Origin: DATATV01 sp035551355
GTDB taxonomy: Bacteria > Actinomycetota > Actinomycetes > Mycobacteriales > Pseudonocardiaceae
Reading direction: 5' to 3'
NCBI GenBank assembly: GCA_035551355.1
Contig: DASZNF010000021.1
Span: 62,001 to 126,000, forward strand
Length of the DNA: 64,000 nt
The notes below the pieces were generated by a model. That model saw only the letters and a list, made by a program, of their open reading frames with translations, ran no database searches and was not told where the DNA came from. The position numbers were made by a program, and so were the translations under genes. This document shows positions 42,479 through 50,712 of this stretch, one piece after another. The first letter of the stretch is position 1. The number at the start of each line of letters is the position of its first letter.

Positions 42479-42531
42479 ACCGTTCGGCTACCCGGAACCG
42501 GCCGAATCGATAGGTGCCGAACCGAATGCGT

Positions 42532-42936
42532 TCAGCGCCGCGCTCGACGCAGCACGACACTCAGCACGACCACGCCCGCCGCCGCGCCCAGGGCTGCCTT
42601 CGGGTTCTGCCGGATGGTCCGGCCCACCCGGGTGGACACCTCGACCAGTTGCGGCGGGGCCTTCGCGGCCACCTGACCGCGTACCCCGCGCAGATCGGCG
42701 GCCAGCCGCCGGGCGTCCCAGCGCAGCGCCTGGGTCTGCTCGTGGGTGGCGTCTCGCACCCTGGCCTTGACATTGAGCCTGTCGGCCAGCGCGCCCGCCG
42801 TCCGCGCCATCGCGTCCCGAGCCTCGCCGATCTCGGTCACCAGTTCTTCCTGCCCTGGCGCTCCGACGGGTTCGGCCGGGATCGGCTCGAACGGACCGCC
42901 GGGTCCGGCCACCTCCGGTCGTTCGTTCTCGGGCAT
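42532..42936 (-). CDS. DUF3618 domain protein
   Basis: A 134-aa protein. Residues 28-80 carry DUF3618 (LVTEIGEARDAMARTAGALADRLNVKARVRDAT), a helical segment found with phage-holin-type membrane proteins. Residues 115-131 form one membrane helix (AALGAAAGVVVLSVVL) with a basic tail. DUF3618 genes are usually found next to DUF1469 (phage holin) genes; none is here. Function unknown; a membrane stress role is often assumed. Confidence 0.82.
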   Translation of the reverse strand: MPENERPEVAGPGGPFEPIPAEPVGAPGQEELVTEIGEARDAMARTAGALADRLNVKARVRDATHEQTQALRWDARRLAADLRGVRGQVAAKAPPQLVEVSTRVGRTIRQNPKAALGAAAGVVVLSVVLRRARR

Positions 42937-43060
42937 CGGTGCACGTCCCTTCCGTGCGGCTCGCGGTCATCCCTCTCCTGACGCCTACCCGTCCGGCCGG
43001 AAGGCAAACGACGTGACGAAGCACGCGATTGGCGCAACCGGTGGCGGGTACTCGGAGTCA

Positions 43061-44047
43061 GTGCGAATCGGCGTGCTGGACATCGGATCGACCTCCGCCC
43101 GACTACAGGTGCTGGACGTCTTTCCCGGTGCGCCGCCGGTCCCGGTGCGCGCGGTCAAGGAACCGACCCAGCTCAGCACGGCGTTCCAGGCCGACGGGTC
43201 GATCGACGAGGCGGCGGCCGACCGGGTCGTGCGCGCGGCGGCCGCCGGAGTGTGGTCGGCCCACCGGCTGGGCGTGACCGAACTGTGCGTGTTCGTCACC
43301 GCGGCGGTGCGTGATGCCACCAACCGGGAGGACATCCTGGACCGCATCGAGGAGAAGACCGGCTTCCGTCCCGCCTTCCTCAGCGGGGAGCAGGAGGCCC
43401 AGTTGACCTATCTGGCCGCACACCACTGGCTTCGGTGGTCGTCCGGGCGGCTTTTGCTGCTGGACATCGGCGGCGGCTCGATGGAGATCGCGCACGGCGT
43501 GGGCGACGAGCCGGACTGGGCGATATCGTTGCCACTGGGCGCTCGCACGCTCACCGCGGAATTTCTGCCCGGCGACCCGCCCGAGCCCGGCGATGTCCAG
43601 GCGCTGCAAAGCCAGGTGCGCTCCATCCTGGCTGCGGCCGGGCCGCGGTTGGGTGGGGCCGGAACACCGGATCTCGCGGTCGCCACGTCGAAGACGTTCG
43701 ACCAGTTGGCGCGGTTGGCCGGTGCGCCGCCCAAACGGCGGAATCCGCAGGCCGAACGGTGGCTGACCACCGCTGATCTGGCCGCCTGGATTCCGCGGCT
43801 GGCCGGGTTGCCCGCGGCCGTACGGGCGGCGCTGCCCGGGGTGTCCCGGGCCCGATCGGGACAGATCCTGGCCGGTGCGGTGGTGGCCCGGGAAGCCATG
43901 CGGTCATGGGGAATTCGCGGTGTCCGGCTGTGCCCGTGGGCGTTGCGGGAGGGCATCGTGCTGCATCGCCTACGACTGCGCCCGGCCGAGAAGCCGTTGC
44001 TGCCGTGTCATTCTCTGACTCCGTGCGGGACCGACCTGAGTGCCTGA
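43061..44047 (+). CDS. Ppx/GppA family exopolyphosphatase or guanosine pentaphosphatase
   Basis: A 328-aa ASKHA protein. VRIGVLDIGSTSARLQVLDV is the phosphate 1 motif (residues 1-20), FVTAAVRDATNREDIL and FLSGEQEAQLTYLA are conserved, and LLLLDIGGGSMEIAHG is phosphate 2. It hydrolyses inorganic polyphosphate or pppGpp. Near the end WGIRGVRLCPWALREGIVLHRL is the usual C-terminal motif. I choose GTG 43061 with GGAG 6 nt before, rather than the longer frame from GTG 43013. Monocistronic and divergent from DUF3618. Confidence 0.9.
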   Translation: MRIGVLDIGSTSARLQVLDVFPGAPPVPVRAVKEPTQLSTAFQADGSIDEAAADRVVRAAAAGVWSAHRLGVTELCVFVTAAVRDATNREDILDRIEEKTGFRPAFLSGEQEAQLTYLAAHHWLRWSSGRLLLLDIGGGSMEIAHGVGDEPDWAISLPLGARTLTAEFLPGDPPEPGDVQALQSQVRSILAAAGPRLGGAGTPDLAVATSKTFDQLARLAGAPPKRRNPQAERWLTTADLAAWIPRLAGLPAAVRAALPGVSRARSGQILAGAVVAREAMRSWGIRGVRLCPWALREGIVLHRLRLRPAEKPLLPCHSLTPCGTDLSA

Positions 44048-44074
44048 CCACGACCGCGCTCTCGGCTGACTCCC

Positions 44075-44145
44075 TTGCGCTGCAACACCGACGCCGTGCC
44101 GTTGGCCACCGAGGCCAGCACCGCGAACAGGAGACTCAGCACCAT
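44075..44145 (-). pseudogene. N-terminal remnant of a DMT-family membrane protein
   Basis: From ATG 44145 the minus strand reads MVLSLLFAVLASVANGTASVLQRKG, the first helix and conserved SVLQRK of small EamA-like (DMT) transporters. After about 25 residues the match stops and the frame runs into the Ppx/GppA tail. The remaining nine helices are missing, so this is a stub. Confidence 0.6.
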
Positions 44146-44311
44146 CGGCGGGTCCGGGCCGGGACCGATGGCGCACCACCGGGCGTCTCGACCGCCACGG
44201 CACACACCTTCTACGTCTCGTTGCGGCTACCCGTTTCCGCTGGTGGTCAATGCTGGTTTGCCCATCGGGGAGCCGGGGCAACCGGACACCAGTACACGAA
44301 AGGAGAATGTC

Positions 44312-44848
44312 GTGACGACCGTGCGGGCCCGGGAACGGTTCCGGCGGCTGCGCCGGAACTATGAAGGCGGCGCGTCCCGCCCGCTGGGCGGCTATCTGGC
44401 CGCACTGACGGCCTTCGGTGCCTATGTCGGGCTGCTCACCGGCGTCGGCGCGGCCAGCGGGGCTCGCCTGCCCAAGCGAGTGTCGTTTGGCGACGTGGCA
44501 CTGGTGTCGCTGGCCACGCACAAACTGAGCCGGCTGTTCGCCAAGGACGCCATCACCAGCCCGATCCGCGCCCCGTTCACCCGGTACGAGGAGCCCGCCG
44601 GGGCCGGGGAACTCAACGAGTCGGTGCGCGGCGGCGGAGTCCGGCACGCGCTGGGCGAGCTGGCCAGTTGCCCGTTCTGCCTCGCGGTGTGGTCGGCCAC
44701 CACGTTCACCGCCGGACTGGTCATCGCGCCGCGGGCGACCCGGCTGGTCACCACGACGCTGTCCGCCACCGCCGTGTCCGACGCTCTGCAGTTCGTCTAC
44801 GACGCGGCGAAACACCTGCCGTCCCGGGCAGAAACCACTGAGGAGTAG
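44312..44848 (+). CDS. DUF1360 membrane protein
   Basis: A 178-aa protein with two or three membrane helices. DUF1360 marks: DVALVSLATHKLSRLFAKDAITSPIRAPFTRYE (with conserved TxKLSR and RAPFT) and ELASCPFCLAVWSATTF, where the CPFC pair may bind metal. The family is seen in spore-formers and actinomycetes, function unknown. AAGGAG precedes GTG. The next small gene follows after 5 bp. Confidence 0.87.
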   Translation: MTTVRARERFRRLRRNYEGGASRPLGGYLAALTAFGAYVGLLTGVGAASGARLPKRVSFGDVALVSLATHKLSRLFAKDAITSPIRAPFTRYEEPAGAGELNESVRGGGVRHALGELASCPFCLAVWSATTFTAGLVIAPRATRLVTTTLSATAVSDALQFVYDAAKHLPSRAETTEE

Positions 44849-44853
44849 GAAAA

Positions 44854-45072
44854 GTGACGCGCGAATCCGAGCAGCAGGAGCGCACCGAACTGGACGTGAC
44901 CGATCCGGATCGCAGCCCGGTGGAAGAGCCGGTGTCCACCGACGACGAGCCGGTCGAGCAGTTGCAGCCGACGGAGGAACCGGCCGGCAGTAGCGCCGAA
45001 CGCCACCCGGCGGACCAGGTGCGCGGGCCGGAGGAGCAGGCGATGCACATCGAGCCGGATACCGGCGGCTGA
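44854..45072 (+). CDS. Small acidic hydrophilic protein
   Basis: A 72-aa protein, rich in Glu, Asp and Pro, with no hydrophobic segment (REQQERTELDVTDPDRSP-like character), likely intrinsically disordered. GTG start with GAGGAG overlapping the DUF1360 stop, so it is coupled to that gene. No family recognised. Confidence 0.65.
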   Translation: MTRESEQQERTELDVTDPDRSPVEEPVSTDDEPVEQLQPTEEPAGSSAERHPADQVRGPEEQAMHIEPDTGG

Positions 45073-45090
45073 CCGATCGATCCCGCACGG

Positions 45091-45124
45091 TGAGCGGCGG
45101 CGGCTGCCCGGCCGACGCCGCTCA
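45091..45124. terminator. Bidirectional hairpin overlapping the mrpD stop codon
   Basis: TGAGCGGCG (45091-45099) pairs with CGCCGCTCA (45116-45124). The right arm contains the complement of the MrpD stop codon. Confidence 0.6.
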
Positions 45125-46948
45125 GCCCAGCGCGAGCAGACCGGCCACCGCACCGGCACCCACCACCAGCCAGGCCGCGTAGTCGCCGACGTGCCCGGAA
45201 TGCAGGCGGTGCAACGATATCAGCGCGGGCCGCACCGGCCGCCCCACGACCCGAGCACCGATGCGCACGGCCCCGGGCAGCCGCCGGGCGTACACGGCCA
45301 GCGCCGCCAGCCCGGCCGCCAGCGCCGCCGACACCAGTCCCAGCGCCACCCCCTCGGCCGACCACCCGGTGTCCGGCACGTCGCCCAGCCGGCTGGTCGC
45401 GCCGTGGAGTACCTGGGCCAGATATCCGCGCTGGTCGGCGAACCGGACCGCGGCCGCCCCGGTAGACCGGGCCACCCAGGGCAGCACGCCAACCAGCAAA
45501 CCCCCGCCCAGCAACAACAACACCGCGGCCAGCATGGTGGCCGGGGTCCGGCGCAACGATTCCTCGACCTCCGGCTGTTCTTGTCTGCCGGTGGTCTCCT
45601 CGGCTGAGGATTCCCTGCTCGGGCGCGGACCGAGGCCGAAGTACGTACGCAGGCCGACCCGGACCACCGCGGCGCCGGTCACCGCCGAGACCGCGATCAC
45701 CAGCACCGTCATCCCGGCCCCGAACCCGGATTCCTCCAGCAATGCCTTGCCCAGTCCGGTGCCGAACGGCGGCAACCCGGCCAGCGCCAGCCCGCCGAGC
45801 ACGAACAACACGCCGGAGAACCGGTGCTGCGTGCCGCGACCGTACAGTTCGAACTCGTCAACGGTCTGGTGCCGGCTCAGCAGAATTCCGGTCAGCAGGA
45901 ACAACGCGCCCTTCACCCCGGCGTGCCCGGCGGCGTACAGCGCGGCGGCCGCGATGCCCAATGGGCTCAGCGCGGCCAATCCGATCAGGAACAGTCCGAT
46001 GTGGGCGATGGTGGAATAGGCCAGCAGCCGCTTCACATGCCGCTGGGTGAAACACATGAGCGCGCCGAGGACGGCGGTGAGCACGCCGAGCACCAGCAAC
46101 ATCCGCCGCACCGCACCGTCGGCGACCACGCCGTGCGCGATGACCCAGTACACCCGGCCTACCCCGTAGACGCCCAGCGGCGCCATCACCCCGGAGAACA
46201 ACACGCACACCGGGGTCGGCGCGACCGCGTGCGCGTCGGCCAGCCAGAAGTGGAACGGCACCGCGGCCGCCTTGACCAGCCAGCCGGTGGCGATCAACGC
46301 GAAACCGCCCAGCACCAACGGATCGGCCGGTTTACCGGCCAGCGCGGCGCCGATCTGGGCCAGGCCCAGTTGCCCGGTGCGGGCGTACAGCAACCCGATG
46401 CCCATCAGGCACAGGTAGGCGCCCAGCGAGTTGACCACGCCGAAACTCAGCCCGCCCTGCACCGACTCGGGTTCCTCGATGCGCAGCCCGGCCAGGGCGT
46501 AGGCGGCCGCGCCCATCAACTCGAAGAACACGAACATGTCGAACAGGTCGCCGGTCAACGCGAACCCGGTCATCCCGGCCATGAACAACAGCGTCAGCGC
46601 CTGGTAGTGGGCGTGCACATCCTCGAAGTAGCGCCAGCCGAACAACAACGCGGCCGCGGTGAGCACCGCCACCAGCAGGGCCGCGCCGGAGTTGATCCGG
46701 TCGGCCACCAGCACGATGCCCACGGTGACCCCGTGCCGCGGCTGCCAGCCGCCCAGCCAGGTGATCACCCGGGTGTGCGCGGTGGCGACCATCAGCAGCG
46801 CGGCCAGCGCCACGCCCAGCACCGCACCGACCATGGCCAGGCCGTCGATCGCCCACCGGGGCAGGTAGCGGCCCGCGGCCAGTAGCACGCAGCCGACCGC
46901 GATCGGCAGCGTGATGGCCAGCGGCGGCAGCGCGGCGGACATCGGCAT
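45122..46948 (-). CDS. mrpD: Mrp-type cation/proton antiporter subunit D (NuoM/MrpD-like)
   Basis: A 608-aa integral membrane protein with about 14-16 helices and the proton-translocation core: FVFFELMGAAAYALAGLRIEE (glutamate of helix 5), LVKAAAVPFHFWLADAHAVAPTPVCVLFSG (lysine and PFHxWLxDAH) and HAGVKGALFLLTG (lysine/His helix). The C-terminal 100 residues are an extra domain. It is the last gene of a seven-gene operon and the only large antiporter-type subunit in it. It drives Na+ or K+ export against H+ entry together with the small subunits. Confidence 0.93.
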   Translation of the reverse strand: MPMSAALPPLAITLPIAVGCVLLAAGRYLPRWAIDGLAMVGAVLGVALAALLMVATAHTRVITWLGGWQPRHGVTVGIVLVADRINSGAALLVAVLTAAALLFGWRYFEDVHAHYQALTLLFMAGMTGFALTGDLFDMFVFFELMGAAAYALAGLRIEEPESVQGGLSFGVVNSLGAYLCLMGIGLLYARTGQLGLAQIGAALAGKPADPLVLGGFALIATGWLVKAAAVPFHFWLADAHAVAPTPVCVLFSGVMAPLGVYGVGRVYWVIAHGVVADGAVRRMLLVLGVLTAVLGALMCFTQRHVKRLLAYSTIAHIGLFLIGLAALSPLGIAAAALYAAGHAGVKGALFLLTGILLSRHQTVDEFELYGRGTQHRFSGVLFVLGGLALAGLPPFGTGLGKALLEESGFGAGMTVLVIAVSAVTGAAVVRVGLRTYFGLGPRPSRESSAEETTGRQEQPEVEESLRRTPATMLAAVLLLLGGGLLVGVLPWVARSTGAAAVRFADQRGYLAQVLHGATSRLGDVPDTGWSAEGVALGLVSAALAAGLAALAVYARRLPGAVRIGARVVGRPVRPALISLHRLHSGHVGDYAAWLVVGAGAVAGLLALG

Positions 46949-46949
46949 G

Positions 46950-47297
46950 TCAGCCCCGCAGCGCGCGCAACTCGTCCGGCACGATGGTGCCGTGCCGCTT
47001 GGCCACCTGGACGACCAGGGCCAGCAGCAGCGCGGTGACGGTGGCCGACACCACGATGTCGGTCAGCGCCATGGCCTGCACCACCGGATCCACCACCGGG
47101 GCCGACGGCGGCGTCGAGGAGCCGAAAATCGGCGCGGACGCCCCGGACTGGTAGCCGATGCTCAACAGCAGCACGTAGGTGCCGGACTGGGCGATGGACA
47201 CGCAGATGACGGTGTGGATCAGGTCGCGGCTGCGGACCACGCCGAAGATCCCGGCCAGCACCAGCCAGCCCGCGACACAGTACGGATACCAGCTCAT
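46950..47297 (-). CDS. mrpC: Mrp-type antiporter subunit C (NuoK-like)
   Basis: A 115-aa protein with three membrane helices: GWLVLAGIFGVVRSRDLIHTVICVSIAQSG, YVLLLSIGY and ALTDIVVSATVTALLLALVVQ. The ALTDIVV helix with its aspartate is the NuoK/MrpC hallmark. Its stop is separated from the mrpD start by one base, so it is translationally coupled. Confidence 0.92.
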   Translation of the reverse strand: MSWYPYCVAGWLVLAGIFGVVRSRDLIHTVICVSIAQSGTYVLLLSIGYQSGASAPIFGSSTPPSAPVVDPVVQAMALTDIVVSATVTALLLALVVQVAKRHGTIVPDELRALRG

Positions 47298-48034
47298 TCG
47301 TTTTTCCCCTGGGTGATCGCGATATCCTGTTCCAGGAACTGGGCCAGCAGCACCACCACGCCGGAGGCGACCTCGGCGCCGACCGCGACGCTGAACACGC
47401 CGACGGTGCCCGATGAGTACAACTGGCCCATAGTGCCCAACGGCAGCACGTTGGCCAGGAAACCGGCGCCGGCGATCAGCCCGGACACGCCGAGCACCAC
47501 CACCGCTCCCATGCCGATCGCCTCGCCGTACTCGTACCAGGCCAGCGGCCGCAATCGGCGCAGCGCCTGGTAGCTGCCGGTGATGTAGAGCAGGTGCAGG
47601 CCGGTGGCCAGCACCACGCCGCCCTGGAAGCCGCCGCCCGGGGTGAGTTGCCCGTGCGCCACCACGTCCGCGCCGATGATCAGCGTGACCGGCAACAGCA
47701 CGTACCCGACCAGGCGGGTCAGGGACAGCACCGGGCCGGTGTCCTTCGGAGTCCGCGCCCGCTCGGAATCGCTGGGGCGCAACAGGATCACCGCGCCGAG
47801 CACGGAGGCCAGCAGAATCGTCTCCTCGCCGAGCGTGTCGAAACCACGCTGGTCGAAATTGACCGCGGAAACCGCGTTGGCCGACTGGCGCAGCACCGCG
47901 AACGCCACGCTCAGATCACGATACGGATGGTGGGTGGCGCCGAAATGGGGCATCCGCGCGAAGGCGAATCCGAACACGATGGCCAGCGCGACGCCGCCGA
48001 TCGCGAACACCACCAGCCGGGCGCGGCGGCTCAT
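47294..48034 (-). CDS. mrpB: Mrp-type antiporter subunit B with N-terminal MbhE-like domain
   Basis: A 246-aa membrane protein. Residues 1-90 resemble the MbhE / MrpA C-terminal part (FNFDQRGFDTLGEETILLASVLGAVILLR: VNFDQRGFDTLGEE), and residues 105-240 are MrpB proper (GADVVAHGQLTPGGGFQGGVVLATGLHLLYI). The fusion carries what is usually the end of the large MrpA polypeptide. It overlaps its neighbours on both sides by four bases. Confidence 0.9.
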   Translation of the reverse strand: MSRRARLVVFAIGGVALAIVFGFAFARMPHFGATHHPYRDLSVAFAVLRQSANAVSAVNFDQRGFDTLGEETILLASVLGAVILLRPSDSERARTPKDTGPVLSLTRLVGYVLLPVTLIIGADVVAHGQLTPGGGFQGGVVLATGLHLLYITGSYQALRRLRPLAWYEYGEAIGMGAVVVLGVSGLIAGAGFLANVLPLGTMGQLYSSGTVGVFSVAVGAEVASGVVVLLAQFLEQDIAITQGKNE

Positions 48035-48279
48035 CGACGCCGCTCCCGCACCGAGCGCACGGCCCGCACCGCCAGCAGCACCATCAGCGGCACCACCGCG
48101 CTGCCGATCGCCACCTGGGACAATGCCACGTCCGGCGCCTGAAGCACCAGGAACAACACGGTCAGCAGCACGCCGTAAACCGAGAGCAGCACGGCCTGGC
48201 GGCCCGGGTCGCCGGTCAGCACGACGGCGGTGCCACCGACCGCGACGAAGGTCAACGCCAGCACGATGAGCAGCGTCAT
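48031..48279 (-). CDS. MbhD-like subunit (DUF4040) of the Mrp complex
   Basis: An 82-aa protein with two to three membrane helices: VLQAPDVALSQVAIGSAVVPLMVLLAV is the DUF4040/MbhD motif with conserved APDVAL and QxxIG. In canonical Mrp this sequence is a domain near the end of MrpA; here it stands alone. It overlaps mrpB and mrpG by four bases. Confidence 0.88.
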   Translation of the reverse strand: MTLLIVLALTFVAVGGTAVVLTGDPGRQAVLLSVYGVLLTVLFLVLQAPDVALSQVAIGSAVVPLMVLLAVRAVRSVRERRR

Positions 48280-48578
48280 TCCGGTGATCCCGATCCGATG
48301 ACACCGTCCCGCTGGGCGTTCACCCGGCCGGTGGCCGCGCCCAGCAGCGGGCCGCCCACGGCCTGGAGGAGCACGACCAGCAGCACCGACGCGCCGGTGA
48401 AACCGAAGCCGTTGACCACGATCAGGCCAACGCCGATCAGCGGGCTGCCCACCGAGGTCACGACGGTCAGGCAGTGCACCCGCACATAGACATCACCCGC
48501 ACGCACCGCGGCGACCGCGGCCAGCACGGTGATCAGCGTGCCAAGGCCGACCAGCACCCCGGCGATAATCGCGGTCAC
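48276..48578 (-). CDS. mrpG: Mrp-type antiporter subunit G
   Basis: A 100-aa protein with three helices. LITVLAAVAAVRAGDVYVRVHCLTVVTSVGSPLIGVGLIV is the MrpG pattern (RxxDVYxRxH). GTG start (48578) overlaps the mrpF stop. It is one of the small structural subunits of the Mrp complex. Confidence 0.9.
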   Translation of the reverse strand: MTAIIAGVLVGLGTLITVLAAVAAVRAGDVYVRVHCLTVVTSVGSPLIGVGLIVVNGFGFTGASVLLVVLLQAVGGPLLGAATGRVNAQRDGVIGSGSPE

Positions 48579-48829
48579 CGGTGCGGTCCCAGCAGGCGGG
48601 TGAACACCAGCGTGCCGGCGAAGGACAACAGCACCAGCACGACCGGCACGATCAGGAAGCTGGCCTGGCCGATGGCCTGGCACCACAGCATCATGGCCAG
48701 CGCGGCCACCGAACCGGTCAACTCCAGCCCGACCAGCCGGTGCGCCGCCGGACCGCGCAGCGCCAGCCAGAGTCCCGGCCCAAGGCCACCGACCAGCAGC
48801 ACCCCGAACGCCAGCAGCCACCAGTTCAC
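48575..48829 (-). CDS. mrpF: Mrp-type antiporter subunit F
   Basis: An 84-aa protein with three helices: GPGLWLALRGPAAHRLVGLELTGSVAALAMML and FLIVPVVLVLLSFAGTLVFTRLLG. HRLVGLEL..AL is the MrpF pattern (usually RLxxxD). Overlaps mrpE and mrpG by four bases. Confidence 0.88.
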   Translation of the reverse strand: MNWWLLAFGVLLVGGLGPGLWLALRGPAAHRLVGLELTGSVAALAMMLWCQAIGQASFLIVPVVLVLLSFAGTLVFTRLLGPHR

Positions 48830-49278
48830 CGGCTCACCGACCGGTCCAGTCCGTCGCCGCCGACCGGCAGGCTGTGCAGCACGATCACCCGGCCGTCCTC
48901 GGCGCTGTCCACCACCACCGAACCAGGCGCGACCGACACGGTGAACATGCTCAACCCGGACCGCGCGGCCCGCCGGGCCTCCGCCGTTTCCTCGGGCAGG
49001 CGCAGCTCGCGGAATTCACCGGCTTCCTTGCCCAGCAACGCGATGCGCAACAGACCGACGGTCTCCCGGGCGATCGCGCCGGGCGCCCGGGCCAGCCAGG
49101 CGAACCACTGGCCCCGCGGTCGCCACGCGCTCCCCTCCGCGCGCCGGGCCCCGAGGGCGGCGAACGCGCACGGCACGGCCAGCGCGCAGGCCGTCGCCAC
49201 CTCCTGGACCGACCAGGAGCTGAGCGTGGCAATCCACACCAGACAGAGCACTACCCACCAGGCGGCGAGTTCCCTCAT
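48826..49278 (-). CDS. mrpE: Mrp-type antiporter subunit E
   Basis: A 150-aa protein with two N-terminal membrane helices and a cytoplasmic C-terminal half with VSVAPGSVVVDSAEDGRVIVLHSLP, the MrpE motif (TPGTxxVDxxxxxLxVHxL). It is the first gene of the operon: GGGAGGG precedes ATG 49278, and 105 bp separate it from the UdgX gene upstream. Order is E-F-G-MbhD-B-C-D. Confidence 0.9.
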   Translation of the reverse strand: MRELAAWWVVLCLVWIATLSSWSVQEVATACALAVPCAFAALGARRAEGSAWRPRGQWFAWLARAPGAIARETVGLLRIALLGKEAGEFRELRLPEETAEARRAARSGLSMFTVSVAPGSVVVDSAEDGRVIVLHSLPVGGDGLDRSVSR

Positions 49279-49382
49279 GACGTCCCTCCCGGATCGACCG
49301 GCGGCGCGGGAGTACCCGGTTGTGTCAATCTCAAACCAGATGCTCTGTCCACTACGGACCGGCCGTTGCCGCACGCGTGGGA

Positions 49383-50006
49383 TCAGTCCGCGCCGAGAGC
49401 CTTCGCCGCCGCAACCAGATCGTCCAGGAAGGCGGCATAGGCCTCGTCGCGATCGGGTGCGCGCAGCACCGCGGAGGGATGCGTGGTAGCCATGACGCCG
49501 ATCGGCAGGTCAAGATTCTCCGGCGCGTCCAGCAGTTCGCCGCGGTGGGCGGTGAGCCGGAACGAGGCGCCCAGCAGCGACTGGGCCGCGGTCGCGCCGA
49601 GGCACAGCACCAACTTCGGCCGCACGGCCCGGATTTCGGCCAGCAGCCACGGCTGACAGGCCAGCACTTCCGACCGGTTCGGTTTCTGGTGGATGCGGCG
49701 TTTTCCCCGCTCCGGCAAGCGGAACTTGAAATGCTTCACCGCGTTGGTCAGATAAATGTCGTGCCGCTCGATTCCGGCCTCGTCGAACCCGCGATCCAGC
49801 AGGTGCCCGGCCGGGCCGACGAACGGCTGCCCGTCGCGGTCCTCCCGGTCGCCGGGTTGCTCGCCGACCACCAGCAGGCTCGCTTTCTCCGGCCCGTCGC
49901 CGAACACCGTCCGGGTGGCGTCCCGGTGCAGATCGCAGGCGGTACAGGTCGCCGCGGCCGCTCGCAGCGCATCGACATCCGCACTCTCGGGCACCTTCGC
50001 GGCCAT
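49383..50006 (-). CDS. udgX: UdgX-type uracil-DNA glycosylase
   Basis: A 207-aa family 4-like uracil-DNA glycosylase. Motif A GEQPGDREDRDGQPFVGPAG (residues 48-67), four likely Fe-S cysteines (C21, C24, C117, C135), and motif B HPSAVLR. The stretch GKRRIHQKP (residues 101-109) is the UdgX-specific loop; its histidine (H106) is the one that forms a covalent bond to abasic sites after uracil removal. This gives uracil-tolerant, suicide-type binding. The ATG follows GAGGGAGG. It lies upstream of the mrp operon on the same strand, with 105 bp between. Confidence 0.92.
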   Translation of the reverse strand: MAAKVPESADVDALRAAAATCTACDLHRDATRTVFGDGPEKASLLVVGEQPGDREDRDGQPFVGPAGHLLDRGFDEAGIERHDIYLTNAVKHFKFRLPERGKRRIHQKPNRSEVLACQPWLLAEIRAVRPKLVLCLGATAAQSLLGASFRLTAHRGELLDAPENLDLPIGVMATTHPSAVLRAPDRDEAYAAFLDDLVAAAKALGAD

Positions 50007-50177
50007 CGGTCCTCCCTCAGCTTCAATCCCCACCAGGTTTACCCGATGCGCCACCGCCCAACCGGACCGGCCGACGCTCCCGGAGCACCCACGGCAATCC
50101 GCGCGCCGCCTGCGCCACCGCGGCCAGTGTGGCCGGCGGATCGGCATGTTCGGACGCCTGTGCGACGCGCACCGCGC

Positions 50178-50594
50178 TCAGCCCGTCGACAGCGCCTCGA
50201 GCAGGTCGCCGACGGCCGGGTCGTTCATCGCCCTGGCCACGTCGGCCTGGGCGACGATGCCGACCAGGTCGCGGCCGTCGATCACCGGCAGCCGGCGCAC
50301 CTGATGGACCGACATGGTGCGGAAAACCTCCTCGACGTCGTCGTCCGCGCCGACCGTGACCGCCTCGCCCTGCGCCAGTTCACCGGCGTGCAGGGCGCGC
50401 GGGTCCTTGCCCGCCGCGAGCACCTTCACCACGATGTCGCGATCGGTCAGCATGCCCTTCAACCGGTTGTCCTCGCCGCAGATCGGCAACGCGCCGACTC
50501 CGAGCTCGGCCATCCGCTGGGCCGCGTCCAGCACCGTCTCGCTGCTGCGCACGCACTGGGCGTCCCGCGTCATGATGTCGCGTACCTTGGTCAT
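50178..50594 (-). CDS. Two-CBS-domain protein
   Basis: A 138-aa protein made of a Bateman pair: CBS1 VRDIMTRDAQCVRSSETVLDAAQRMAELGVGALPICGEDNRLKGMLTDRDIVVKVL and CBS2 ... EEVFRTMSVHQVRRLPVIDGRDLVGIVAQADVARAM. Such pairs bind AMP, ATP or SAM and sense energy or redox state; stand-alone actinobacterial copies include hypoxia-response proteins. Divergent from the FUSC gene. Confidence 0.92.
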   Translation of the reverse strand: MTKVRDIMTRDAQCVRSSETVLDAAQRMAELGVGALPICGEDNRLKGMLTDRDIVVKVLAAGKDPRALHAGELAQGEAVTVGADDDVEEVFRTMSVHQVRRLPVIDGRDLVGIVAQADVARAMNDPAVGDLLEALSTG

Positions 50595-50712
50595 GTCCTG
50601 TCCTCTCGGTGCGGCTGGTGTGCGTTCCTGCCCGGGCTACCCGGCGACCGTCCGGCTGACACGCCCTCCGGCGCACCCGTTTCGATCCCCACCGGCCGGG
50701 TATTCGCCGGCA

